This document shows positions 1 through 9,094 of a stretch of 38,280 nucleotides of DNA, in pieces; position 1 is the first letter of the stretch; each line of letters starts with the position of its first letter. The stretch is from Blastocatellia bacterium (GTDB taxonomy: Bacteria > Acidobacteriota > Blastocatellia > Chloracidobacteriales > Chloracidobacteriaceae), in assembly GCA_019695185.1 (NCBI GenBank), contig JAIBAN010000079.1:1-38280 (forward strand), written 5' to 3'. A model generated the notes under the pieces. That model did not search any database. It was given only the letters and a program-made list of their open reading frames with translations, and was not told the DNA's origin. The position numbers were made by a program, and so were the translations under genes.

Positions 1-1041
1 CGCCAGCTTTTTGGCGGTGGTTTTCTGCACGAAATCAATCTGGACAGCCCGACACAGGTACAAAAAGCCTTTGCCCAGCGCGGGGTCAGCCTGCGCAGCA
101 CCAGCCGCTGGGCATTGGCCGAGTATTCCGAGCGGGAGGATGTCCGGCTGTTTCAGGAATACCGCAAAGCCAGCAAGTTGTGCAGTTCGTTTTTGGACGT
201 GCTGCCCCAGGCTATTCATCCACGGACGGGGAGGCTCCATCCGACGTATGAACAATGTGGCGTCGTTTCGGGACGCTTCAGTTGTCATTCACCGAACCTT
301 CAGCAATTGCCCCGTGAAAAAGAGTTTCGCGCCTGTTTTGTGCCGGAAGCGGGAAATTGTCTGGTGATTGCCGATTATTCGCAAATTGAATTGCGGGTGG
401 CGGCGGAACTCAGTCAGGACCGGCGGATGATGGCTGCCTATCAACAAAAACAGGACCTCCACACGTTGACCGCCAGTCTGATTACCCAAAAAAACCTGGA
501 GCAGGTCACCAAAGCCGACCGGCAGGCTTCCAAGGCAGTGAATTTCGGATTGCTTTACGGTCAGGGCGCGCGCGGGCTGAAAAGCTATTCCAAACAAAGC
601 TACGGTGTGGATATGACGCTGGAGGAGGCTGCTCTCTTTCGGGAGCGTTTTTTCCAAGCCTATCGCGGCATTTCCAACTGGCAGCGCAAGACTGCCCGTG
701 AAAGCAAGCGACTGACTGAAACCCGGACCTTTTGGGGCCGCCGCTGGCTGCTTGAAGGGCATCAGCCGGACCTGCCGACGCTGCTCAATATGCCGGTGCA
801 GGGAACCGCAGCCGACATCACCAAACTCGCCCTGGCTAAACTGGTGCCCGCTCTGACTGACACCGGAGCGCGCATCATTGGCTGCATTCACGATGAAATT
901 TTGCTGGAAGCCCCGCTGGAGACCGCCCCGCAGGCGGCCTCCATCTTGACCGAAATGATGGAAACCGCCGGAAGGGAAGTCCTCAAGGAAGTTCCGGTCG
1001 AGGCTGAAAGCCGGATATGCCGGAACTGGGCGGAAAAGTAA
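1..1041 (+). CDS. DNA polymerase, family A (PolI-like), 5'-truncated by window edge
   Basis: Template-directed DNA synthesis. The reading frame is open from base 1, so the start lies outside the window and only the last ~346 residues are present. All three family A palm/fingers motifs are visible: motif A (DYSQIELR), motif B/O-helix (R-x3-K-x3-F-x2-LYG within RQASKAVNFGLLYG), and motif C (IHDEILLE). The two metal-binding Asp residues and the O-helix Arg, Lys and Phe are intact, so the polymerase site looks active. The text before motif A (SGRFSCHSPNLQQLPR) resembles the shorter exonuclease-plus-polymerase forms known from cyanobacteria and phages at least as much as classic full-length PolA. 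Whether a 5' nuclease or 3'-5' exonuclease domain lies upstream cannot be told. The next gene converges on it with a 22-nt gap and no clear terminator. Confidence 0.93.
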   Translation, partial: RQLFGGGFLHEINLDSPTQVQKAFAQRGVSLRSTSRWALAEYSEREDVRLFQEYRKASKLCSSFLDVLPQAIHPRTGRLHPTYEQCGVVSGRFSCHSPNLQQLPREKEFRACFVPEAGNCLVIADYSQIELRVAAELSQDRRMMAAYQQKQDLHTLTASLITQKNLEQVTKADRQASKAVNFGLLYGQGARGLKSYSKQSYGVDMTLEEAALFRERFFQAYRGISNWQRKTARESKRLTETRTFWGRRWLLEGHQPDLPTLLNMPVQGTAADITKLALAKLVPALTDTGARIIGCIHDEILLEAPLETAPQAASILTEMMETAGREVLKEVPVEAESRICRNWAEK

Positions 1042-1063
1042 GGGCTATTGGTGTGGAATTGCT

Positions 1064-1531
1064 TCAGTTCTGAGGTAGGTGCGGGCGATACATGTTGGCT
1101 TTGCTTGATACTCCAAATAGCTCAATGTCAACTAAAGGTAACTTGTTCAAGACTTTCAAATGTTCAAAAGCGGCAAGGTACCCTTCAACTCCTGTTTTAT
1201 TGATTGAAATGCCATTTTCCTTTTCCAGAAAAGTGATTTCATCAGCAGTGACTGGTCTGACAATTCTATAAACTGTTACAGGGGTTGAACAGTGAAGAGC
1301 TGCACGAGTTTTGGCTAACACATGCGCTGCTAGCCACCGGATTTCTCCAAACTGGTAAGGTATAGAGATCAAACAGGCTGATTGATCAGTGAGAAGCTGT
1401 TCCAGGTAAGGCAAAAGTCTTTCATCAATTCGCGGAGATGAAATGAGATTGTTTAATGTAATTGCCTTATCTGAAGAATTGATGGTTGTTAGACGATCAA
1501 TTAGGTATTGAAGAGTTGGGGTGTCAAGCAT
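1064..1531 (-). CDS. Hypothetical protein, probable immunity partner of the upstream PAAR protein
   Basis: A 155-residue soluble protein without signal peptide or membrane segment; I do not recognise the family. ATG at 1531 has a good ribosome binding site (GAGAGG, nine bases before the start). It lies 24 bases downstream of the PAAR-toxin-like gene on the same strand, so the two are very likely co-transcribed. The sequence looks mainly alpha-helical in its first half (leucine-rich, with a paired DQSACLISIPYQFGEIRW segment). The position directly after a PAAR protein with a long C-terminal extension is where cognate immunity genes of secreted effectors usually sit. The immunity role is inferred from position only. 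Confidence 0.75.
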   Translation of the reverse strand: MLDTPTLQYLIDRLTTINSSDKAITLNNLISSPRIDERLLPYLEQLLTDQSACLISIPYQFGEIRWLAAHVLAKTRAALHCSTPVTVYRIVRPVTADEITFLEKENGISINKTGVEGYLAAFEHLKVLNKLPLVDIELFGVSSKANMYRPHLPQN

Positions 1532-1555
1532 AGTTAGTTGCCTCTCTGAATAAGA

Positions 1556-2725
1556 TTATGACCCAGTTTTGAATAATTTTACCATTCCGATCACATGACT
1601 AATTGTCACTTTTTGCTTCAATGGTAAGTCCAGTTTTTCACGTGCACTGGTTCCAATATCCGCAAACTCATCTCCTTTTTTGGTCCACAGGTGTAGATTC
1701 GGATGCTCTTTTAAAGGAACACCGTCAACCATCATTTCCCGCAGCGCTTCGCTTCTGCTGGGGTCATTGACGGCTGTAACAACCCTTGAAATTGTTAAAC
1801 GGTTATTGGTGAGCATCTGAACTTGGTTGGCAAGAAAATCATATTCTGCTTCAAGTGCTTTCCGGTGAGCAGCCAGATAAAATTGGATGAAATCACTCTT
1901 CCATTTATCTTGCTCATGAATAGGTAATTTATCAAAATTTTTACCTAAAAAATCAAAACCAGTTTCTTGCTGGTTTTGGCGGAGTTCGGCAATTTCCTTT
2001 AATTCATGGACAAGATATTGAGCATCAGCAACTGTTCCAACACCCCAAGCAAGGCGGTTCCAGGCATCATAATTTATTTTTGAAAAAACAAGCCCTGGGC
2101 TATCAAAATTGTATTTTTTGACTTCCAGCAGGTGTTGACGGGACACGTTCAAGCCAAATTTTTGAAGTGATCGTTGAACTCTACCCAAGTCGTTTTGTTG
2201 TAAAAGTTCAGTTCTCAGATTTGCTATCTGATCTTCAGGGGTATCTCTCCAAGACCAAGAATCAAAATCACGTTGGCCACCGGAAACCAATGGGAAAATT
2301 TGGGAGGGCAACGGCGCAACCGTATCGAATTCTGATGAAGGTGAAGACTTAGGAAAAGAAGCCAATCTTTGGATAGACGATTCAGTTGTTGTGGTTTGAT
2401 TTAAATTTGAAGGTCCAGTGTTGATGGCAACACCATTCCGGACAGCCCCTCCGCCCACATTTCCAATCACGACCAGGGAAGTTCCGGTCATGACCACGCT
2501 GCCGTGGGAAATGGAGTCTGTGACGCGGGCGGCGGGTTGGCCTTCGATGATGCAGCCCGGTGCGCCGGTGACAATCACGCCTCCGCAGGCGAGGCTGTCA
2601 GTAAGCCGGGCGGCGAAATTGCCGTCGTGAATGGTTTGTTTGGCTGCCGTCACAATCACGGACGGGTCAGTATCGGTATCAAGTGACAGCCGGGCTGCGT
2701 GTAACGGTTCGGTGGTGGTGCTCAT
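1556..2725 (-). CDS. PAAR-domain protein with unrecognised C-terminal (putative toxin) domain
   Basis: A 389-residue protein. Residues ~25-105 carry a PAAR-like domain with the characteristic repeated pattern (NFAARLTDSLACGG, then GQPAARVTDSISHG and VMTGTSLVVIGN). Such domains cap the spike of type VI secretion or related contractile injection systems and carry effectors. A Ser/Thr/Pro-rich linker follows, then ~200 residues that I cannot assign. This C-terminal part holds VHELKEIAEL and, ~50 residues later, AAHRKALEAEYDFLA. An HELxE plus AHxxAxxxE pair is reminiscent of the C-terminal domains of some polymorphic toxins, but that is inference. I chose ATG 2725 over TTG 2785 because an AGGAGG lies upstream of it (spacing rather long, ~15 bases). 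No secretion-apparatus gene is in the window. Confidence 0.85.
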   Translation of the reverse strand: MSTTTEPLHAARLSLDTDTDPSVIVTAAKQTIHDGNFAARLTDSLACGGVIVTGAPGCIIEGQPAARVTDSISHGSVVMTGTSLVVIGNVGGGAVRNGVAINTGPSNLNQTTTTESSIQRLASFPKSSPSSEFDTVAPLPSQIFPLVSGGQRDFDSWSWRDTPEDQIANLRTELLQQNDLGRVQRSLQKFGLNVSRQHLLEVKKYNFDSPGLVFSKINYDAWNRLAWGVGTVADAQYLVHELKEIAELRQNQQETGFDFLGKNFDKLPIHEQDKWKSDFIQFYLAAHRKALEAEYDFLANQVQMLTNNRLTISRVVTAVNDPSRSEALREMMVDGVPLKEHPNLHLWTKKGDEFADIGTSAREKLDLPLKQKVTISHVIGMVKLFKTGS

Positions 2726-2961
2726 GGGCGTCGAGTCAATCCTCCTGCATTTCGGTTGACTGACACTGAGCACGTGGTGTGCCAAATGAGTTAAATTAGC
2801 TGCTGAAGTCTGGGAACTTATTCATTCAACTATGGTTAAAGAGAGAAAGTAAAAAGAGACACAGTCAATTTGAACCACGGGAAAATCGGAAACTCATTTT
2901 GAATTTAATTTAGGGCTGATGGCGTACCGCCGGTTTATCTGACTGGTGCCCGAAACGCAAA

Positions 2962-3010
2962 ACCCTGAACCCTGAACCCTAGACCCTGAACCCAAGAAAC
3001 CCTGAACCCT
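2962..3010 (+). repeat. TGAACCC heptamer tract (degenerate)
   Basis: Six or so copies of ACCCTGA/TGAACCC separated by small deviations (CCCTAGA, CCCAAGAAA). The same heptamer occurs at 15231-15269 and, inverted, at 16547-16581 inside aroDE. Confidence 0.85.
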
Positions 3011-3059
3011 AAATTCTTCTGTAAATTCCGGACTTTTCCAAAGAATTTTCTTTAAGTGT

Positions 3060-3089
3060 TTGACAGGTTCGGAACGGCTTCAGTAGAGT
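3060..3089 (+). promoter_or_regulatory. Possible sigma70-type promoter for the secreted FG-GAP/CARDB protein
   Basis: A perfect TTGACA -35 box (3060-3065) and TAGAGT as a -10 box (3084-3089, four of six matches) are separated by 18 bases. This would give an untranslated leader of about 190 bases before ATG 3287. Pattern-based only. Confidence 0.3.
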
Positions 3090-3286
3090 GCCGCCTACGG
3101 GCCAACTTTCTCCACTCTCCGGTTCGTTTGCACGCACACAACACAACCAATTGTCCTTATCAGCAATCCTTTCTTCATTAACTCATTGTCACACGTTTCG
3201 CCACGTGGTTTCGGTTGTTCTGGCTTGAACCTCCTGAGAGAAGGAAAAACACCCATTCCCAGGGTTTGAACAAGAGGAAAAAGTTT

Positions 3287-6200
3287 ATGGTCAAAAGAGG
3301 CCGTTTTGTCGCTTTCTTGTGTTTGTTGGTGGTTTTTGCGGTATCCGCAGGCAGCCGCCTCACTGTCAACGCCGGTTCGGGCCAAACCGGACCTCGCCTG
3401 CAAGCGCCACGCGCCGTGGCTGCCCCACTTCCACGCTTTGAATCACGTCTCATCCATCCGTTTGACCCGGCTTCTGATTCATCCCCAGAGGCTGGAACCG
3501 GTGTTGCAACCGGCGATTTCAATGGAGATGGAATCCCTGAATTTGCTGTTTTGGGGGATGGGAGCGTGACATTCTATCAGGGAACCTCCGCTGGTGAGTT
3601 CCTTCCCGGTTCGACTTCGATTGCCACGGGAATCAATACCATTGCCGCAGCGGACATTGACCGGGACGGTTGGACGGAATTGTTGGAGCTGAATTCCCAG
3701 ACGGGCACGCTCATGGTTTATGGCGATGGCCGCAGTCCGGGACGGATGCAATCCTGGAGCACTGCTTCCGACTGGCAGTTGCGCGGTTTGCTTTCGGTCG
3801 TATCGGGCGCGACCCGGCTGGCGACCGGTGATGTCAACGGTGACGGTTTTCAGGACGTGTTGGCCCTGGGACCACAACAATTTACTTTACTATTGGGGAG
3901 CACAGAGGGCCTGACTCAGGCCGGAACCTGGTCGGCTCCGAGTGGAAGTCAGCTTCGGGATGCCGCCTTTGACACCCAGGGGAACCGGATTCTGATGGCT
4001 GATGAAGGTGGCCAGCAAGTGCTGGTGTGGCAGTTTCAAGCGTCTCAGATTGAGGTGGCGGCCAACCTGCCGTTGGGAATTTCCGTGACGGCCCTGGTGG
4101 TGGGCGACCTGAATGGGGATGGCCAGCCGGATGTGGTGGCTGCTTCGCAAGAAGGCTTCCTGGCAGTCGCTCTGGGCAAACCGGATGGGAGTTTTGAGAC
4201 TTCGAAACTCTTTCCTTCACGGGCCGGTACCACCCGCATGGAATTGGCTCAGGTCAACACCGACGGCTGGGTAGACATTCTGCTGAACGATGCCACCGGA
4301 CGGATTGCAGCAGCGTTTGGAACCGGTGATGGCGGATTTGCCGCGCCCGTGCTGATTGGACAGGCCGGGCAGGCCAAAGCCTGGGTTTCCACCCGCATCA
4401 ATGCCGATGCCTTTTCCGATATGGCCACGGTCAATCAAACGGGCTTGTCCTTTATCGTCACCCAACCGCAGGCCACGCTGACGGTGACCACCGTTCAGGA
4501 CAACGGCGACAATAACAGTCCCACTCCGGGTTCATTGCGCAAAGCCATTTTGGATTCAATTGCCAACGGCGGACCGGATTCGATTGTGTTCAATATTCCG
4601 GTTGGACAGGCAACAAACGGCATTTTTATCATCAAGCCGCCGATTCCGCTGCCTGCCGTATCCGGTGGAGCCACCACCATTGACGGTTCGACCCAACGGA
4701 CCAATACCAGCACTGACACAAATCCCAGCGGTCCGGAAATTTTCATTGACGGCAGCACCCAGGGGGTAACGGTCGGTTTGGTTCTCAATTCCGGCAGTAA
4801 CGTGGTTCGGGAAATCGGCATTGGCAAAACCAATGGTCCCGGCATCCAGATCACCGGAGCCGGAGTCATCAATAACAGCATTGAAGGCTGTTATATTGGG
4901 ACCAATTCCGATGCCACCGCCGCCCAGGGAAACCAGGTCGGGATTGATGTGCGCAATGGGGCATCAAGCAACGCCATCGGCGGAGCAACTGCCGCCGCCC
5001 GCAATATCATTTCGGGAAACAGCAATTTTGGCATTGTCTTTGACGGTGCCGGAACCACCAATAACAGCATTCGCAACAATGTCATCGGACTGAACCGGGC
5101 GGAAGCGGCTGCGGTGGGAAACAACGGCGGCATTTCCATTCAGGCCGGTTCCTCCAACAATATTATTGGCGGATTGGGAACCTCTGACGGGAACACCATT
5201 GCCGGGAATGTGACTCCGGCCCGACCGGATATTCTGATTACCGGCACGGGAACCATTTCGAATTCCGTTCAGGGAAACCGGATTGGAACCAATGCCGCTC
5301 GTGCGACGCTCAGTGCCGGGGGAGACACCATTCGAATTTCCGGGAATGCTTCGTTAAATCAGATTGGCAGCACCTCAAGCGGTGGTGGCAACCTGATTGG
5401 GTTCAGCGGCGGAAACGGGGTGACGGTGGGGGACAGTCCGGCTGACGCCAATACCCTCCGCAATACCATCCAACGGAACACTATTTTCGGAGCCAGCGGC
5501 CTGCCGATTGATCTGGGCGGGGATGGCGCAACCAACAATGACAGCGGTGACACCGATAGCGGCCCCAACGGACTGCAAAACAGGCCGGTGATTGGGAGCG
5601 TGACTCTGAGTGGGGCCAATCTGGTGATTTCCGGTTCGCTTGACACCCCGAATCCCAACACGGCCACGATTGAAATCTATGCGGATTTTGCCGCCATCGC
5701 CAACCCGCCGACACCAGCCAACCAGGTGTTTTTGATTACTGCCACACCACAGGCAAACGGCACCTTCACGGCAACGGTGGCGGCACCTTCGGGGTCCTTT
5801 ACTGTCAGTTCCAATGCCACAGATGCGTTGGGAAATACCTCGGAATTTTCCGCCGGTGTGTCGGTTACCACGTTGCCTGATTTGCTGCCCCAGAATTTGG
5901 GAGTCAATCCCAACATTATTGCGGCGGGTGGAACAGTCACCGTTTCATTTACCGTTCGCAATCAGGGGAATGCTCCAACGACAGTTACCAGTACCGCCAG
6001 CATTGTGCTTTCGACTGACAATGTGATTGATTCCACCGATATCCAGATTGGAACCATTTCCACCCAGCCTTTGGCAGCCAGCGGGACCGTCAACCTGACG
6101 GCCAGCAGTTTGACCATTCCGGCGGGCACTCCCACCGGAGCCCGTTTCATCGGGGTGATTGTGGATTCGGGAAATGCCGTGTCGGAATCCAGCGAAACCA

Positions 6201-7561
6201 ACAACACCGCGTCAGTCAGCCTGACCATTGCGGCACCCAAGCCTGATTTGGCGGTGGGGGCTTTGAGCCTTTCCAGTGCCGCCACGCCTCCGGGAGGAGC
6301 GGTGACGGTCAACCTAACGGTTTCCAACCGTGGTACCGGAAATGCTGCCGCTTCAGTGACCCAGGTCCGCCTTTCGACCGACGGCACCATTGGGCCGGAA
6401 GACGCCCTGCTGGCCAACATCAACACCGGAAGTATCGTCGGAGGGGCTTCGCTGCCGTTGACCATGACGGTGACAATTCCCACCAGCGTGGCACCGGGAA
6501 GCTACTTTATTGGCGTGGTGCTTGATTCAGCCAACTCAAATGATGAGGCAGACGAAACCAATAACTCAGGTTCCGTTCCGTTCCTGGTTTCCGGACTGCC
6601 GGATTTGATTGTGGAAACGCTGAACGTCAATCCATTGAATGTGGCTCCGGGCGGCAATCTGACCATCAGCTTTAACATTCGCAACCAAGGAAGTACCGCT
6701 GCACCGAGTACAACGCATGACGTGCTGCTCTCGCTGGACAACACCATCCGCAATGGTGAAGACCTGCTGCTGGTCAGTCGTCCAACCGGAACGCTGGCTC
6801 CTGCCGAAGTTTCCACCGTGACTGTCACCATCACCCTGCCGGCCAATGTTGGACCGGGGGCCAAATTTATTGGCGTGATTGCCGATTCGGGGAATCTGGT
6901 CGGCGAGGCAAATGAAAACAATAACATCCGTTCAACTCCGATTGCTGTGGTGGATGCGGTGCCTCCGACGGCTTCGTTGCTGCGTCCCAAGGGTGGGGAA
7001 ACCCTGGCTGCCGGACGGGCTTTTGACCGGATTGAATGGACTGCCGGGGATGACATCGGGATTGCTTCCCAGGAATTGCGTCTCTCCACCGATGGCGGAC
7101 TGACCTTCCCATCAGTCATCACCACCGGAATTGCCGGGGATGTGCGGTCGTTTGTCTGGCCGATTCCGACTGGGTTAAACACTGCCACCGCCCGTGTGCA
7201 AGTTGTCGTCAAAGACGCAGCCGGCAACCAGGCCACTTCGGCCAGCCCGCAGAACTTCCTGATTGCACCGCCTCCGGTGATTGTGACAGGGTTTAAGCTG
7301 GGTGGTTCAGGCAAGTTTGTTTTTGTCGTGGCCAATTCCAATATTCAGGCTGGGGCCAAATTGCGGGTAACAGTGGGAACCACCACCGAAACCTTTGATA
7401 TGACGGTCAAGCCAACCAAGATTCTGGTCAAAGGGGATGTCCGCAGCACACCTGGAAACAAAACCACGCTGGACCTGCTGCCAAAAGGGACGCAATCCAC
7501 ATTGGTGGTGGTCAATCCCAACGGCGTGACATCAGACCCGGTGGCGTTTACGGCTCCATAA
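3287..7561 (+). CDS. Secreted FG-GAP/VCBS, beta-helix and CARDB repeat protein
   Basis: A 1424-residue exported protein, probably cell-surface or extracellular. ATG 3287 is preferred over TTG 3215: it has AGAGGAAA upstream and begins a clear signal peptide (MVKRGRF, then a hydrophobic stretch ending near SAGS). Order of modules: FG-GAP/VCBS-like repeats at ~70-400, with calcium-loop patterns such as GDFNGDG, DIDRDG, GDVNGDG and GDLNGDG; a region at ~405-440 resembling CSLREA-type starts (PGSLRKAI); a right-handed parallel beta-helix at ~440-770, rich in NNSI/GNxI/IGTN turns; then three CARDB domains at ~860-1220, each opening with PDL and containing VRNQG or VSNRG. The C-terminus has a further beta-sandwich and an IPT-like segment. 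There is no obvious anchor or catalytic motif. A structural, adhesive or matrix role is likely; the specific function is unknown. Confidence 0.9.
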   Translation: MVKRGRFVAFLCLLVVFAVSAGSRLTVNAGSGQTGPRLQAPRAVAAPLPRFESRLIHPFDPASDSSPEAGTGVATGDFNGDGIPEFAVLGDGSVTFYQGTSAGEFLPGSTSIATGINTIAAADIDRDGWTELLELNSQTGTLMVYGDGRSPGRMQSWSTASDWQLRGLLSVVSGATRLATGDVNGDGFQDVLALGPQQFTLLLGSTEGLTQAGTWSAPSGSQLRDAAFDTQGNRILMADEGGQQVLVWQFQASQIEVAANLPLGISVTALVVGDLNGDGQPDVVAASQEGFLAVALGKPDGSFETSKLFPSRAGTTRMELAQVNTDGWVDILLNDATGRIAAAFGTGDGGFAAPVLIGQAGQAKAWVSTRINADAFSDMATVNQTGLSFIVTQPQATLTVTTVQDNGDNNSPTPGSLRKAILDSIANGGPDSIVFNIPVGQATNGIFIIKPPIPLPAVSGGATTIDGSTQRTNTSTDTNPSGPEIFIDGSTQGVTVGLVLNSGSNVVREIGIGKTNGPGIQITGAGVINNSIEGCYIGTNSDATAAQGNQVGIDVRNGASSNAIGGATAAARNIISGNSNFGIVFDGAGTTNNSIRNNVIGLNRAEAAAVGNNGGISIQAGSSNNIIGGLGTSDGNTIAGNVTPARPDILITGTGTISNSVQGNRIGTNAARATLSAGGDTIRISGNASLNQIGSTSSGGGNLIGFSGGNGVTVGDSPADANTLRNTIQRNTIFGASGLPIDLGGDGATNNDSGDTDSGPNGLQNRPVIGSVTLSGANLVISGSLDTPNPNTATIEIYADFAAIANPPTPANQVFLITATPQANGTFTATVAAPSGSFTVSSNATDALGNTSEFSAGVSVTTLPDLLPQNLGVNPNIIAAGGTVTVSFTVRNQGNAPTTVTSTASIVLSTDNVIDSTDIQIGTISTQPLAASGTVNLTASSLTIPAGTPTGARFIGVIVDSGNAVSESSETNNTASVSLTIAAPKPDLAVGALSLSSAATPPGGAVTVNLTVSNRGTGNAAASVTQVRLSTDGTIGPEDALLANINTGSIVGGASLPLTMTVTIPTSVAPGSYFIGVVLDSANSNDEADETNNSGSVPFLVSGLPDLIVETLNVNPLNVAPGGNLTISFNIRNQGSTAAPSTTHDVLLSLDNTIRNGEDLLLVSRPTGTLAPAEVSTVTVTITLPANVGPGAKFIGVIADSGNLVGEANENNNIRSTPIAVVDAVPPTASLLRPKGGETLAAGRAFDRIEWTAGDDIGIASQELRLSTDGGLTFPSVITTGIAGDVRSFVWPIPTGLNTATARVQVVVKDAAGNQATSASPQNFLIAPPPVIVTGFKLGGSGKFVFVVANSNIQAGAKLRVTVGTTTETFDMTVKPTKILVKGDVRSTPGNKTTLDLLPKGTQSTLVVVNPNGVTSDPVAFTAP

Positions 7562-7568
7562 CCGAAAA

Positions 7569-7700
7569 GGACTGAGGACTGAGGACTGAGGACTGAGAAT
7601 TGCGGACAAAGAACCGGCAGAGGAGCAGGGGCAAGAAAAAATTTGCCTCCACTGGAAGCCCAAAGGTACACTCAGTCCTCAGTCCTCGGTCCTCAGTCCT
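7569..7700. repeat. Inverted pair of GGACTGA / TCAGTCC heptamer tracts
   Basis: Four perfect GGACTGA copies (7569-7597) begin eight bases after the stop codon of the preceding gene. Four TCAGTCC copies, one with a substitution (7671-7700), end six bases before the DUF58 start. The ~73-base spacer between them has no recognisable feature. The two arms could pair into a ~28-bp stem. Confidence 0.9.
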
Positions 7701-7705
7701 TTTTT

Positions 7706-9022
7706 ATGAATTTTGTCTTCACCCAACGATTTTTGTGGTTGTTTGCCATCGGGCTGGTTTTGCTGCTGGTGGGTTTGTCAGTGCCGCTGACCCGTTGGGC
7801 GCTGATTGGTTATGATGTGTTGCTGCTGGCGGCGGCGCTCAGTGATTACCTGCTCACGGAAGACCCCAAAAAACTTCAGGTCAAACGGTTGTGTGAAGGC
7901 CGGTTTTCCATCGGAACGGAAAATTCCGTCACGCTTTCGGTGCTCAACAACCTCAAAAGAACCGTTTCCCTGCAACTCAAGGACGAGTATCCCCCGGCAC
8001 TGGAAGCGACCGGGCGCGAGGCCCGGCTGACCGTGCGTCCGCGCCAGCGCAAATCCCATACATACACAGTTTTTGCGGATGCCAGAGGCGATTACCGGTT
8101 TGGTGATATTGCCGTGCGGTATGGCGGCCCGCTCGGTTTAATCTGGCGGCAAGTCACGATACCGGCGGCAGAGGTCGTCAAGGTTTATCCGAATATTCAG
8201 GAAGCCAAGAAAAACGAGTTGTTTGCCCAGCGGAACCGTGATTTACGAATGGGCCAGCGGCGCATCCGGCATAAAGGGCAGGGGCGCGAATTTGAGTCCC
8301 TGCGGGAATTTGTGACGGGCGATGAAATCCGGCACATTTCCTGGTCGGCCACGGCCCGCCGGGGCAAGCTTGTAACCCGGCAATATCAGGTCGAGCGCAG
8401 CCAGAATATTGTGGTCATGTTGGATTGCGGGCGGTTGATGACATCCCGGATTGACAAGCTGACCAAACTTGACCATGCCATCAACGCCGCGCTTTCCATT
8501 GCGTATGTGGCCACTGCCGGAGGGGACAATTTCGGGTTGCTGACCTTCTGCCGCCGGGTTGAAACCTATCTGCCTCCCAAACATGGGCATGGCCAACTGA
8601 ATGCCGTGCTTGAAGCCCTCTATAACGTCCATGCCGAATTGATTGAACCCTCTTACGCACGGGCCTTCAGCTATCTCAATACCAATTGCCGCAAACGCGC
8701 CCTGGTCATTATTTTGACTGACCTGGTGGACCGTGACGCATCGGCGGAATTGCTGGCCCATACCTCAACCCTGCTGCCGCGCCATTTGCCATTGATTGTG
8801 ACCATCGGTGATAAGGATTTGCGGGGCCTGGTCCAACAGATTCCTGCCACCGCTCAGGAGGTATTTGAACAATCGGTGGCGGAGGAACTGATTCACCAAC
8901 GCGAATCAGCTTTGGGCCGGATTATCCAACTGGGTGGTCTTGTGTTGGATGTTCCCACCGGCAAACTTTCGATTGAACTGGTCAATAAATATCTGGAAGT
9001 GAAGGAGCGAGGCTTGCTTTAG
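7706..9022 (+). CDS. DUF58 domain-containing membrane protein
   Basis: A 438-residue protein with two N-terminal hydrophobic segments (residues ~8-27 and ~30-48) followed by a cytoplasmic part. The family hallmark is clear at ~195-245: GREFESLREFVTGDEIRHI, then SWSATARRGKLVTRQY. After it comes a vWA-like fold beginning IVVMLDCGRLM and containing ALVIILTDLVD. DUF58 proteins usually sit next to a MoxR ATPase and act in cell-envelope or stress functions; no MoxR gene is present here, which is unusual. ATG 7706 is chosen because it starts the first membrane helix. An in-frame TTG at 7643 would add 21 residues, mostly encoded by the heptamer tract. No strong ribosome binding site is visible, since the start follows TCAGTCC repeats and a T-run. 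The stop codon TAG overlaps the first base of the next GGACTGA tract. Confidence 0.9.
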   Translation: MNFVFTQRFLWLFAIGLVLLLVGLSVPLTRWALIGYDVLLLAAALSDYLLTEDPKKLQVKRLCEGRFSIGTENSVTLSVLNNLKRTVSLQLKDEYPPALEATGREARLTVRPRQRKSHTYTVFADARGDYRFGDIAVRYGGPLGLIWRQVTIPAAEVVKVYPNIQEAKKNELFAQRNRDLRMGQRRIRHKGQGREFESLREFVTGDEIRHISWSATARRGKLVTRQYQVERSQNIVVMLDCGRLMTSRIDKLTKLDHAINAALSIAYVATAGGDNFGLLTFCRRVETYLPPKHGHGQLNAVLEALYNVHAELIEPSYARAFSYLNTNCRKRALVIILTDLVDRDASAELLAHTSTLLPRHLPLIVTIGDKDLRGLVQQIPATAQEVFEQSVAEELIHQRESALGRIIQLGGLVLDVPTGKLSIELVNKYLEVKERGLL

Positions 9023-9069
9023 GACTGAGGACAAAATCAGGACTGAGGACTGAGGACTGAGGACTGAGA
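9022..9069 (+). repeat. GGACTGA heptamer tract after DUF58 gene
   Basis: One GGACTGA copy directly overlaps the stop codon. A short break (ACAAAATCA) follows, then four perfect copies ending in GAGAAAA. A matching inverted tract lies at 9249-9296, so the pair brackets ~180 bases. Confidence 0.9.
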
Positions 9070-9094
9070 AAACATCTCCGGTTTGAGGTGGAAT

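Larger units (their letters stand above)
2726..3286. other. Divergent intergenic region
   Basis: About 560 bases between the minus-strand PAAR gene and the plus-strand secreted giant gene. It holds a degenerate TGAACCC heptamer tract (2962-3010) and one plausible sigma70-type promoter (3060-3089). No further gene is convincing; short frames here lack ribosome binding sites. Confidence 0.6.

Noticed and set aside
289..891. Long minus-strand reading frame opposite the DNA polymerase
   Set aside because: A shadow frame: the plus strand carries all conserved polymerase motifs, and the antisense product has no recognisable features or start context.
1064..2725. A type VI secretion cluster around the PAAR gene
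   Set aside because: No Hcp, VgrG, sheath or ClpV gene is in the window; only the PAAR effector and its neighbour can be supported.
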